A DNA stretch of 44,943 nt from an uncultured Bacteroidales bacterium (GTDB lineage Bacteria > Bacteroidota > Bacteroidia > Bacteroidales > Muribaculaceae), in the NCBI GenBank assembly GCA_947573135.1, contig CANPDU010000027.1, forward strand, positions 1-44,943, written 5' to 3'. This document shows positions 33,155 to 41,623 of this stretch, in pieces (position 1 is the stretch's first letter; each line of letters begins with the position of its first letter). The notes beneath the pieces were generated by a model. It worked only from the letters and a program-made list of their open reading frames with translations. It made no database searches and was not told where the DNA came from. Position numbers and translations under genes: made by a program.

Positions 33155-34507
33155 TCAGTTTATCGGTTTATTGTCGCCTTCTTGAGGAGTGCGCTTGGGG
33201 TTTGTTTTGAATGGGAATGAGCCGAGGTCGAAGTTTTTTGTTTCGTTGTTGTTGGGATCGACGGCGTTGACAGAGACGGCGAATGAATAGTCAGTGTCAG
33301 GGGTTAATGTAGTATTATGAGTCCAGACAAGCCGTCCGTTGTTTGCGTCGACTGTTTCATGCTGCTCGGCTATGCTTTGTCCGTCAGAACCTTTAAGAAC
33401 AGCCGTGATCGTCTTAATAGTAATGTCGGAACTTATGCTGAACGAAGCGTCGACTGAGGTTATAGCCGGATTGATGACGCTCTCGGTCATCTGCGGTCCT
33501 GTAAAGACAATATCACCATCGGTTATTATCTGGAGCTGAGAACCGGAGACTTCGCCGACTTTAGACTTGACGAATGGTGTGAGTGTGTAGTGGGTGTTTT
33601 GTTCGAGTCCGTCGAGGGTGAAATTGTAGCTGCCGTTCTGAGGGTAGACTGCTCCCTGTTGCAGAGGAGCCACGAAACGCTGCCCCGAACCTGCGATGAT
33701 GACTCCGAGTTCATCGATCGGAGCGTTTGATTTATATGTGATAGACAAAGGTATGGTGTAGTAGGTCGGGGCGCCTGACGCGGTGAGTGCGATATCGGCG
33801 GGCAATGTCCCGGCAGCCTGAGTCATAGTGAATCGTGGTGGCAAGGTAATATATTCAAGCAAGGATTCGTCTGAAGGATAGAGCTGCAGGGTGACAGAGC
33901 GCGGTGAGGTAGTGTAGTTCGGTTTCCAGGCGGCACTGACTTCTATTTCGTTCCAGTCACCGCCGCCGCTCAAGCCTGGATCGAAGTCGAGCCAGCCGCT
34001 TTCGCCGTCGGAGATATTGAAGCGCCAATCAATTGAACTGTTGAACAGCAATTTATTAACGGCCCCCTGCTCAGGCGCTTCGGCAAACTCCTGAGTCTCC
34101 ATTGAGAAGCTCATCTTAGCTTGTATAAGGTCAATAGAGATGCTCTTGTCAAATTCGCGCGCATAAATACGCAGAGTTGCCGAACGGACCTGATCATTTA
34201 CGTTGAGCCCGGCGGTGACTGTGATAGTGCCGTTGCCTTTATGACCGGAAGCGGAGGCTGCAAAAGTGCCTTCAGGAGCCTCGATCTCCCATTCGACATT
34301 TGACAGTACATTGATGTCGCGAGGCTGGCCGTCGGCCGGGACTCTGAGCTGAGTGGCGGGGTCGGCGGTGAGATAGACATCGTCGAGCGATCCGACATAG
34401 TAACCGTCTTCAGTGGTGTCACATCCTGACAACAACAGGGCTAAAACAGCAATGGCTGCGTGATGGCTGCGGATGTTGCGGTATGGTGGTAAAGTGCGTT
34501 TCATCAA
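33155..34507 (-). CDS. BACON-domain outer-membrane lipoprotein
   Basis: This 450-residue lipoprotein has its lipobox LLSGC at C29. A BACON domain spans about 45-130 (INVLSNVEWEIEAP, then GNGTITVTAG and ATLRIYAREF). A second BACON-like domain spans about 135-230 (LLFNSSIDWRFNIS, SGWLDFDPG, SPRSVTLQLYP). Fibronectin type III-like segments follow (TASGAPTYYTIPLSITYKS, LEQNTHYTLTPFVKS, TPDTDYSFAVSVNAVDPN). The end is short and charged, with no sorting tail. BACON domains often bind carbohydrate or act as spacers on surface lipoproteins. It lies 8 bases after the PEGA/barrel gene and 7 bases before the GLUG gene. Either of two adjacent ATGs could be the start. Confidence 0.75.
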   Translation of the reverse strand: MMKRTLPPYRNIRSHHAAIAVLALLLSGCDTTEDGYYVGSLDDVYLTADPATQLRVPADGQPRDINVLSNVEWEIEAPEGTFAASASGHKGNGTITVTAGLNVNDQVRSATLRIYAREFDKSISIDLIQAKMSFSMETQEFAEAPEQGAVNKLLFNSSIDWRFNISDGESGWLDFDPGLSGGGDWNEIEVSAAWKPNYTTSPRSVTLQLYPSDESLLEYITLPPRFTMTQAAGTLPADIALTASGAPTYYTIPLSITYKSNAPIDELGVIIAGSGQRFVAPLQQGAVYPQNGSYNFTLDGLEQNTHYTLTPFVKSKVGEVSGSQLQIITDGDIVFTGPQMTESVINPAITSVDASFSISSDITIKTITAVLKGSDGQSIAEQHETVDANNGRLVWTHNTTLTPDTDYSFAVSVNAVDPNNNETKNFDLGSFPFKTNPKRTPQEGDNKPIN

Positions 34508-34515
34508 ATGATCGG

Positions 34516-36048
34516 TTAGAAGTTAAATGACAGGCCTGCCGTGATATAGATGCCTCCTTCGGATAGACCGGCCGGTGCTGAGATTGATTTATACAGTTCG
34601 TTGACGCTGACGGGCACAGCATATTCCGGCGTGATGAAGATACCCAAGACCGGAACGGGGGTGAAGATGCAGCGCGCGCCGACGCTGAGATTATGGCACA
34701 TCGCTCCGTTGCCGCGAGTGCCGCCGCGCAGGCGCTGTCCGAGATAACCTACCTGAGGCATGATGCCGAAACGCTGGATGAAACGGAACTGATATCCCAG
34801 TTTGAGCGTAAAGGCATCCATCGAGTACTGACATGTGCTGTCGTATATGTCGGGATCGTTCTGGAACCAATAGACATCGTCGCTCTTAGTCAGGCCGAGG
34901 GTGTAGCCGGCTTCGATACCGACGTTGGCGATTGTACAGCCGATACGCATCGTCACGCCGGGAATCTTGGCGTAAGTCGCACCGATGCTTGCATAGAATG
35001 AATTGCGGTGGATATACTGGACACGTTTCATATAGACCGTGTCGGCAGTTTCCTCGTTGCGGCTGACAGTGAAAGTTTTTGTTACTGGTATATAACCTTT
35101 GCGGCGGAAAGTATATGTGTAATCGCCTACAGGAGTCTGACGAGCCAGACGGTTTTCGGCGACGAGAGTGTCGGCGTTGAATATTTTGGAGCCGAAGGCG
35201 GGTCTGACTTCGATGGAAAGATAGCCTTTGAACGGTATCGGAGCCATGGCATCGATGACCGATGACCGGCCGGGCGTTACGGAGAAGTTCTGTATTGTGG
35301 ATTCGCAATTCTGTTTGCGCAGTTCAACCGTGTAAGTGCCCCCGCGCAGACGCGCATGCCATTCTCCGAGACCTACGCGGCGGCCTTCAAACCAGATCTC
35401 AGCTCTGTCTGGCACGGAAACCGTGATTTCGCCATATTTAAGGTTCTCGTCTTCCATCTGCAGCTCGAAACGGTCGGGGCCGTCGGGTGAGACGGTAATG
35501 ATACCTTCGTAGAACATAGATCCGCTTCGTGCAGTCACCCTGTGGTCGCCGTAAGAGATATAAGCGTTGACAGGCGACAGTCCGAGCGAATCATTGTCGA
35601 CAATGATCCCGGCGTGGTGGACAGAGGCAGTCAGTGTAATGTCCTTACCTTTGACGGTGAGTTGCATGGAGTAGGTCTTGCCGGCAATGATTTCTTCTTC
35701 AAAATAATACTGTAGGGGAGTGTATTTCGGATCGGTGATCTGTAGCTTCTGAGAGCGCGCAGGTATGTAGAGCCAGATCTGTCCGGGCTTGTTTTCACGC
35801 GCCACGACGCCTAACACTCCGTTATCGAAATATATGTCGGAAGGTTTAAGATTGGTATAAATTTTGATAAGGGCCGCTGTCTTGCCGTTCTGATCTGTTT
35901 TCGTAGTCTCTCGGTTGATGGCAGTCTGATCAGTCGGGAGTAATTTGAAGTCGCGGACGACAAGATCGGCTGCGTGTGCAAAAAATGTAGACAGACATAA
36001 AATTAAAAGTAGCAGCGGTCTAATCGATAGAGGCTCTCTTGGGTTCAT
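34516..36048 (-). CDS. PEGA-domain protein with C-terminal beta-barrel
   Basis: This 510-residue protein has a signal peptide ending near FFAHA, then several small beta-sandwich domains. One is a clear PEGA-type repeat (about 265-325: GYLSIEVRPAFGSKIF...DYTYTFRRKGYIPVTKTFTV), preceded by a related copy (IWFEGRRVGLGEWHARLRGG). The last 170 residues are a predicted outer-membrane barrel (SFYASIGATYAKIPGVTMRI, TLKLGYQFRF) ending GLSFNF, with the terminal aromatic signal. It is the first gene of the four-gene operon and lies downstream of a promoter with a poly-G spacer. It may anchor the other products at the outer membrane; that is inference. Confidence 0.75.
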   Translation of the reverse strand: MNPREPLSIRPLLLLILCLSTFFAHAADLVVRDFKLLPTDQTAINRETTKTDQNGKTAALIKIYTNLKPSDIYFDNGVLGVVARENKPGQIWLYIPARSQKLQITDPKYTPLQYYFEEEIIAGKTYSMQLTVKGKDITLTASVHHAGIIVDNDSLGLSPVNAYISYGDHRVTARSGSMFYEGIITVSPDGPDRFELQMEDENLKYGEITVSVPDRAEIWFEGRRVGLGEWHARLRGGTYTVELRKQNCESTIQNFSVTPGRSSVIDAMAPIPFKGYLSIEVRPAFGSKIFNADTLVAENRLARQTPVGDYTYTFRRKGYIPVTKTFTVSRNEETADTVYMKRVQYIHRNSFYASIGATYAKIPGVTMRIGCTIANVGIEAGYTLGLTKSDDVYWFQNDPDIYDSTCQYSMDAFTLKLGYQFRFIQRFGIMPQVGYLGQRLRGGTRGNGAMCHNLSVGARCIFTPVPVLGIFITPEYAVPVSVNELYKSISAPAGLSEGGIYITAGLSFNF

Positions 36049-36111
36049 GTATATTAGTTATTATGATTGGTTTATCTGGTTAATAGCTGTTATTTCATAC
36101 GATAATTTTAT

Positions 36112-36140
36112 ACAAAATTAAATAAAATTACCCCCCCCAA
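36112..36140 (-). promoter_or_regulatory. Promoter of the envelope operon with poly-G spacer
   Basis: On the minus strand, TTG (plus 36138-36140) and TAATTTTG (plus 36112-36119) are separated by 18 bases. The G of TTG starts a run of eight G (plus 36131-36138), so seven of the spacer bases are G. Other promoters in the window mostly have 19-21 base spacers. Change in G number would change spacing. Transcription should start near 36105, about 57 bases before the PEGA gene. Confidence 0.6.
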
Positions 36141-36205
36141 TGTTAATAAGTGCTAATAATATGTAAATATGCTAATTCTTCGGGATTTGCTGTAGATTTG
36201 AGCAA

Positions 36206-36220
36206 ATTCCTAATAGGAAT
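36206..36220. promoter_or_regulatory. 15-base palindrome upstream of the envelope operon
   Basis: ATTCCTA-A-TAGGAAT is a perfect 7-1-7 palindrome about 66 bases upstream of the -33 box. It could be a regulator site; no binding protein is identified. Confidence 0.4.
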
Positions 36221-36254
36221 GTTTATCGTTTGCGGTCTTTTAGATCTATAAATA

Positions 36255-36293
36255 AAAAAGATCCGCTCTTGCTTTGGCAGGGCGGATCTTTTT
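36255..36293. terminator. Terminator after porN
   Basis: A 12-bp stem, AAAAAGATCCGC (36255-36266) with GCGGATCTTTTT (36282-36293), follows the porN stop on the minus strand and has a T-rich minus-strand tail. It separates the T9SS operon from the envelope operon. Confidence 0.85.
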
Positions 36294-36321
36294 GTGAAGA
36301 AGATTATTAATGCTGATTTTC

Positions 36322-37458
36322 TTATCGCTTGCGGTTGCGGACAGAGCGCGTGGCCGATGATGCGGCTTTGGCTTTCTGTTGCTTGGGCTCTTTGACTTTC
36401 TTTGATTCTTTTTTCGCAGAACTTTTCGATGACCGTTTGGTGGAGCGTGTCGCTTTGACGGCCGGTTTTGCCGCATCGGCTGCAGAGACTGTGTCGCCTC
36501 GCTCGGCAGCTTCACGAGCCTCGCGGGCAGCGATTACTTCTTCGCGCGAGGGTACCCATAGTTTTTTGTCAAAGTTGTCGAGGGTCGCCTGTATACTGTC
36601 CTGAGCGCGTTTTCGGCTGTCATCGTCGGGATAGATCTGGAGCATCGAACGGTTTTTGAGGTTGCGTGTCTTATAGATCTCGCCGTCATACATAGTCAGG
36701 TTGAAGTAATCGTCGTAGTTGCACGTCGGCAGGTTGTTGTCGTCGGATGTGAAGATCTGCTGCTGGGCGAGCCAGGGGCGGATGTCGCTGAATTTGATCC
36801 AGAACATGGGGTAGCGGATGGGCTCGCCGCCGAAATCGCCTGAGCGGTGAAGCACGGGGCAGATTGCTTCGATGTGCGGCCGCAGGCTGTTGCTGCGAGT
36901 GTCGAATTCCCAGCGCTCGATGACGTAGTAGGACAACACTTCGTTGGCCGGCACATCGCTCTCCTCGATGGTGAAGCGCGGATTACGCTCGGTCGAGCCT
37001 TTTGCGTCGGTGTAGAGGATATGGAAGCGGTCGAGGATGTCGCGCACCTTAACTTTGTATTGGTCGGAGAACACTTCGCGTCCGTCGAGATACTCGTAGG
37101 CCGACACCTGATTGTTGGCGAGAAGGCGCATGATGATGCGGAAGAGGTTTTCCTGTCCGTCGATCGGCTCGTCGGGATAGTAGAGCGGCGCGTTCTTGTC
37201 TTTGTTGAGGTCGAGCTGACGGTAGATTACGCGCATCCACTGTCGGTCGGCGTCAGAGACAGACGCGTCGCCGGTCTCGTAGAACGCCTGCATGCGGTCG
37301 GTCACCACAGGACCTGAGGCGCCGTTGTCTTTCTTGCGCTCGGCGGCGCTGCTGCGGCGCACCACACCGCGTTCGTCGGCGTTGTCCTGTGCGAAGGCCG
37401 GCAGACTCAGCGAAAGGAGCATTGCTGCAGCGGTGACGTATTTGCTGATAGTTTTCAT
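36322..37458 (-). CDS. porN: T9SS periplasmic ring protein PorN/GldN
   Basis: This 378-residue protein has a signal peptide (AAAMLLSLSLPAFAQ) and a GldN-family core: WMRVIYRQLDLNKDKNAPLY, NLFRIIMRLLANNQVSAYEY, and WIKFSDIRPWL. With PorK it forms the ring under the outer membrane of the type IX secretion machine. The C-terminal 60 residues are a low-complexity tail very rich in K, R, S and A, not needed for the family fold. It is last in porT-P-K-L-M-N and is followed by a terminator. Confidence 0.93.
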   Translation of the reverse strand: MKTISKYVTAAAMLLSLSLPAFAQDNADERGVVRRSSAAERKKDNGASGPVVTDRMQAFYETGDASVSDADRQWMRVIYRQLDLNKDKNAPLYYPDEPIDGQENLFRIIMRLLANNQVSAYEYLDGREVFSDQYKVKVRDILDRFHILYTDAKGSTERNPRFTIEESDVPANEVLSYYVIERWEFDTRSNSLRPHIEAICPVLHRSGDFGGEPIRYPMFWIKFSDIRPWLAQQQIFTSDDNNLPTCNYDDYFNLTMYDGEIYKTRNLKNRSMLQIYPDDDSRKRAQDSIQATLDNFDKKLWVPSREEVIAAREAREAAERGDTVSAADAAKPAVKATRSTKRSSKSSAKKESKKVKEPKQQKAKAASSATRSVRNRKR

Positions 37459-37490
37459 ATCGTGGTAGTGTTGTCTGTTTCAGAATAATG

Positions 37491-39056
37491 TTAGTTGACG
37501 ATTACTTCCATCGGCGAAAGGTCGCGTGTGATGCCGTCAGGACCGACAGCCTTGATGCGCGAGATGTAGAAGCGTTTGCCCCGCGACAGTCTTTGGAACG
37601 ACTGTTTCTGACGGGCAGAGAACGAGGCTCCGTCGCTGACTTCGGGTATGGCGTTGCCCATCGAGTCGAAGAAAATGGTCTCGAAGCTGATGACATTGAA
37701 CTTAGTGTCGAGCAGACCGTCGTCGATCGCGGCCTCGATGCCGGGCGACTGAAGCAGCAGCGTTTTAGCAAAGGGTTTGCCGCCGCGGTAGTGGTCGACG
37801 TTGCCTTTGCCGTCGTTGAACGCTATGTAGGGTGTAGGATCGGGCAGCTTGCGGACACGGAATGTCATATTGGCTACGTTGGCCGAGCGGCCGTCGATGT
37901 TGGCTGTCACAGCGATAGTGGCGTCTTTGCCGACGTTGGCCGGACGCGCGATCCATCGGTCGCCGTTGCGGGTGAGGGTGCCGTTGGTCATTGTGGCCGA
38001 GATACTATTCATCGGCACACCGGGCACCGATATACTGATCGGGTTGTCAATGCCTGCGTAGAGGACGTTCATCATCGTAGCCGAGACTGTGGCCATCGGT
38101 TCGATGACGGTGTATGATGAAGTGAAGTCGTGGCGTGTTGATGTGCCGTCTCCGTGGGTCACTTCGAGATAACCGCTGTAGTCGAATGTTCCGGTCGACG
38201 ATGCGTTGAGTTCGTAGAGCCCGCGGTCGTTGTCGAGCGGAGTTCCGTTGATGTAGACTTGCGGACGGGCAGTGGTGTCGACGGCTGCAAGGACGATGTT
38301 GGCCGAATATTTTCCGCCGCGCATCACCAGTCTTGACTGGGGCATGACGTAGGCGTTGAGTTCGTTGACGCGGACATCGCCGGCGTCGACGCTCGAATAG
38401 AGGGTCGAGAGCGCCTCGCCCTCGGCATATAGAATGTCGTTCTGCAGCTTTGACAGAAGAGTGATGGCGGCTACGACGGGCTGCTGGTCGAATTTGGCTT
38501 CCTCCCAAGACTGAGCCGAGAGGGTGCCTTTACGGGCGATCGGATCGGTGGAGAGCGCCGCTCTGATGCCGGCCGCTTTCACCGAGTCGGGCACCATGGC
38601 GGTAATGTAGGAGCGGTAGAAGTCGATAGCCTTGCGCAGGCCCTCGCCGAGATTGTTGCCGGGCGCGAGCATGACCACGGCTGCGGCTTCGAGGTCGTCG
38701 CGGTTGATGATGTTGTCGGGGTCGCCGTCGCGTCCGTCGGCCTTGTGGACGATTGCAAGCTTGAGAGAGTCTATCTGGGTGTAGAGCCCTTCGGTCACCC
38801 GTCTGACATCGGTCGCCTTGTCGAGCCAAGCCTGACCTTTGTCAGGGTTTTGAGCAGTGAAGTCTTCGAGGCGGCGGTAAATGTCGTCGTTGCGCTGACC
38901 GACGTTTGTGTTCGAGCGGTTCAGGCCGTCGTGGACCTGAGTGAAGCCGTCGAGCACATCGCTTGAAACGTTGAGCGCGAGCATGGCCGTCAGGACGATA
39001 TACATAAGATTTATCATCTTCTGACGCGGCGACAGTCGGTTGTTGTTTGCAGCCAT
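37491..39056 (-). CDS. porM: T9SS motor/shaft protein PorM/GldM
   Basis: This 521-residue inner-membrane protein has the diagnostic N-terminus RLSPRQKMINLMYIVLTAML, whose helix (about 15-35) sits in the PorL ring. A large periplasmic part follows, with helical D1 and beta-sandwich domains (AATMTNGTLTRNGDRWIARP region) that reach the PorKN ring. In known systems PorL-PorM is the proton-driven motor that powers secretion. It starts 32 bases after porL ends. Length matches the family. Confidence 0.95.
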   Translation of the reverse strand: MAANNNRLSPRQKMINLMYIVLTAMLALNVSSDVLDGFTQVHDGLNRSNTNVGQRNDDIYRRLEDFTAQNPDKGQAWLDKATDVRRVTEGLYTQIDSLKLAIVHKADGRDGDPDNIINRDDLEAAAVVMLAPGNNLGEGLRKAIDFYRSYITAMVPDSVKAAGIRAALSTDPIARKGTLSAQSWEEAKFDQQPVVAAITLLSKLQNDILYAEGEALSTLYSSVDAGDVRVNELNAYVMPQSRLVMRGGKYSANIVLAAVDTTARPQVYINGTPLDNDRGLYELNASSTGTFDYSGYLEVTHGDGTSTRHDFTSSYTVIEPMATVSATMMNVLYAGIDNPISISVPGVPMNSISATMTNGTLTRNGDRWIARPANVGKDATIAVTANIDGRSANVANMTFRVRKLPDPTPYIAFNDGKGNVDHYRGGKPFAKTLLLQSPGIEAAIDDGLLDTKFNVISFETIFFDSMGNAIPEVSDGASFSARQKQSFQRLSRGKRFYISRIKAVGPDGITRDLSPMEVIVN

Positions 39057-39088
39057 TTATAAATTGAAGCGTTAAGGCTAAGTTATGG

Positions 39089-40057
39089 TTAAACGTTGGG
39101 TGTCGGGTTGTCGTTAGAGAGAGGTGAGTCGCCGATTCCGGCCATCGGGCGGTACATGTTGACGGTCATTGCCGTGATCATTTTTTCGTAGACGGCGTTG
39201 AGCTGCTGCATGTAGCGTGTCATCTTCTCGGTCTCCTCGCAGTAGCGCGCGCTCTGTCCGGCACTCTTCTCGTACATGTCGCGGATGTCTTTTATGCCGC
39301 GGTTGACACGGTCGATCGAGTCGAGCTGAGAGGATACGCTTTTGAGCTGTATTCCATAGATGGTATTGAGGCCGCCGATGTTGCGGTTGAGATCCTGCAT
39401 CTGGTCGACGTAGCCTTTCGAACTGCGGGTGATGTTCTCGGAGTTCTCGGTGATTGCGCGGTAGCTTTCGAGCAGCACGTCTGACACATTGTTGAGGGCG
39501 GCTGTAGTCTCGCGGAGATGCTGCATCTCCGCCGAGATCGACGCCATCTGGTCGAGATACTGCTGGGTGGCGGAGGTTAGCTCGGCCATCCGGGCGAGCT
39601 GATCAGAGGCCGCCGCCATCTTGGCGATGCTCTCGCTGAGCGAGCGTGTGTCGTCTTCGCTGAGGTCGATATTCTCGGGAATGCCGGCTGCGCGACGCGC
39701 CTGCGGAGCGCTGACGCTGTATGCCGGAGCCCCGGCGCCCGCGCCGACAATCACAGACGAACCGCCTTCGAACGCCGGACGGTCTTCGTCGTTATGCGAG
39801 TCGAGCACGGGAAAGACATCTTCCCATTTGTAATCTTTCGGCGGACGGTCAAAGGCCGTGAGGATAAACATAAGCACCTCAGTGCCCATGCCGACCGAGA
39901 GCAGCATGTTGCCGCCCGGGAGATGGAGTATCTTGAACAGTGCGCCCCAGATAACGATGGCTGCACCTATACTGTATGCGAAGTTGAAGAAGCGCTGACC
40001 GCGTTCTGACGAGATAAATGCGCTGACCTTATTGCGATATGCTTGAACTTTTCCCAT
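39089..40057 (-). CDS. porL: T9SS inner-membrane motor protein PorL/GldL
   Basis: This 322-residue protein has two membrane helices (about 23-42 and 50-69) near the N-terminus. They contain GALFKILHLPGG with K42 and GMGTE with E60, which appear to match the charged residues linked to proton flow in GldL. A long cytoplasmic part follows, with coiled-coil stretches (about 130-300, rich in A, Q, S and E). It pairs with PorM as the motor. It lies between porK and porM with short gaps. Confidence 0.94.
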   Translation of the reverse strand: MGKVQAYRNKVSAFISSERGQRFFNFAYSIGAAIVIWGALFKILHLPGGNMLLSVGMGTEVLMFILTAFDRPPKDYKWEDVFPVLDSHNDEDRPAFEGGSSVIVGAGAGAPAYSVSAPQARRAAGIPENIDLSEDDTRSLSESIAKMAAASDQLARMAELTSATQQYLDQMASISAEMQHLRETTAALNNVSDVLLESYRAITENSENITRSSKGYVDQMQDLNRNIGGLNTIYGIQLKSVSSQLDSIDRVNRGIKDIRDMYEKSAGQSARYCEETEKMTRYMQQLNAVYEKMITAMTVNMYRPMAGIGDSPLSNDNPTPNV

Positions 40058-40107
40058 TTCGAAAGTCTGGTGAAGTTATATTTTGTTTTTACGGAATGAT
40101 GTGATGA

Positions 40108-41562
40108 CTATTTGGAATTTTTCTGAACCGACTTTGTGCCTCGGGCAAAACCGATCTGAGTGCGCACACATCGGAAGCCGATGTAGCTGCGCTGCTCGTT
40201 CTGGTATTCCCACATGCGCAGGTCAGAACGGATATTGTGGGCGACGTCTTTCCACGATCCGCCGCGGATGATTTTGCGTTTCATCCTGTAGGGATCTTCT
40301 TTGGCCGCATCGTATCTGTACTCGGGGTTCAGATCTGAAGTCAGCTTGCCGACACTCTCGGTGTAGGCTGTCGAGGTCCATTCGCTGACGTTGCCGGCCA
40401 TGTCATAGAGGCCGAAGTCATTAGGAGCATAAGTCCCCACACGCGATGTGATTACGTGACCGTCTTTGACATAATTGCCCTCGTTGGGCTTGAAGTTGGC
40501 ATAGAAACAACCTTTGTCGTCGCTCAGTGTGAGATCTCCGTCCCATGGATACATGTTGTCGGTCACACCGGCGCGTGCGGCATACTCCCATTCGGCCTCG
40601 GTCGGCAGACGGTAAGGCTCGACGTATATGCCTTCGCGACCGAGCGAGCGGCGCAGGAAGTCTGTGCGCCAGTTGGCGAATGCGTTGGCCTGTTCCCAGC
40701 TTACTCCGACAACGGGATACTCGTTGTAGCCGCCGTGAGAGAAATACATGCGAACATAAGGCTCGTTATATGCGTTCTCAAAATCATTGACCCACGCCGT
40801 TGTGTCGGGATATACATTTACTATATATGTGTTGAGAAAATCGTAGTCTCCGGTGAGACCGCGGGTAATTGTCTCGCGGATGATCTCGCCTTCGTCGTTG
40901 ATATAGGCGGTGTCCTTTGAAATTACGGGCACATCAGTCGGCACCGGTTTATCGGTGTTGTATTCGCGACGGCGCGGATCGAGACGGTTCTTGCGTTTGA
41001 CGGCTTCTGTCTGGTTGTAGACCTCATAGCGGTAATTGAGCTGGTCGGCGTCGAGTTCGCGCACACCGGTAATGGGATTGGTGCGGTATACGCTCTCGAT
41101 TGCACGCTGCTCGTCCTCGTTGGGATTGCGCCAGGGTATGGGCTTGTTCCAGTTGAGGTGGGGAGTGACGGGATTGCCCTCGCGGTCTTCCTCGATCTTG
41201 AAATCTTCGTTACCGCCGTAAGCCGGATCTGCGAGGCGTTCGCGGATGATGGAGTCGCGGACCCAGAATACAAACTGTTTGTACTTGCTGTTTGTGATTT
41301 CGGTCTCGTCCATCCAGAAGCCGTCGACAGATATTCCGCGAGCGTCAGCACTAAGATTCCATGCGCTGTCGGCTTTCTGAGGCCCCATTTCGATCGATCC
41401 GCGGTTGATCAGCACCATGCCGTAGGGGGTTGGTTCGGCCCATGATGTAGCGGACACACCTGTGACTTCACCTCCGCTCGAACTACGCGGGCTTGTCGCA
41501 CACGATGCGCCGAGGAGAGCGGCTAAACAGCAGGCAAATAAAATATTGCTTTTGATTTTCAT
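40108..41562 (-). CDS. porK: T9SS outer-membrane lipoprotein PorK/GldK
   Basis: This 484-residue lipoprotein has its lipobox LGASC at C21 and an FGE-sulfatase (SUMF1-like) fold: VLINRGSIEMG, WMDETEITNSKYKQFV, VSWEQANAFANWR, PTEAEWEYAARAG, NVSEWTSTAY and IRGGSWKD, ending RSYIGFRCVR. PorK forms the large periplasmic ring with PorN. The fold is structural here; formylglycine-generating activity is not expected. It lies 61 bases after porP. Confidence 0.94.
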   Translation of the reverse strand: MKIKSNILFACCLAALLGASCATSPRSSSGGEVTGVSATSWAEPTPYGMVLINRGSIEMGPQKADSAWNLSADARGISVDGFWMDETEITNSKYKQFVFWVRDSIIRERLADPAYGGNEDFKIEEDREGNPVTPHLNWNKPIPWRNPNEDEQRAIESVYRTNPITGVRELDADQLNYRYEVYNQTEAVKRKNRLDPRRREYNTDKPVPTDVPVISKDTAYINDEGEIIRETITRGLTGDYDFLNTYIVNVYPDTTAWVNDFENAYNEPYVRMYFSHGGYNEYPVVGVSWEQANAFANWRTDFLRRSLGREGIYVEPYRLPTEAEWEYAARAGVTDNMYPWDGDLTLSDDKGCFYANFKPNEGNYVKDGHVITSRVGTYAPNDFGLYDMAGNVSEWTSTAYTESVGKLTSDLNPEYRYDAAKEDPYRMKRKIIRGGSWKDVAHNIRSDLRMWEYQNEQRSYIGFRCVRTQIGFARGTKSVQKNSK

Positions 41563-41623
41563 ATGATGAGTCGGTAGTGATTGATCAGTTTTATTGATTG
41601 TAATAGAGAGAGTAGAAATGTAT

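Noticed and set aside
37488-38117. 209-residue frame on the plus strand opposite porM
   Set aside because: It is an antisense shadow of porM with compositional bias (many V, R, D) and no recognisable domain or promoter.
40108-41562. PorK as a formylglycine-generating enzyme for sulfatases
   Set aside because: The SUMF fold is present, but the gene lies within porP-K-L-M-N and has a lipobox, which fits the ring protein; no sulfatase is in the window.
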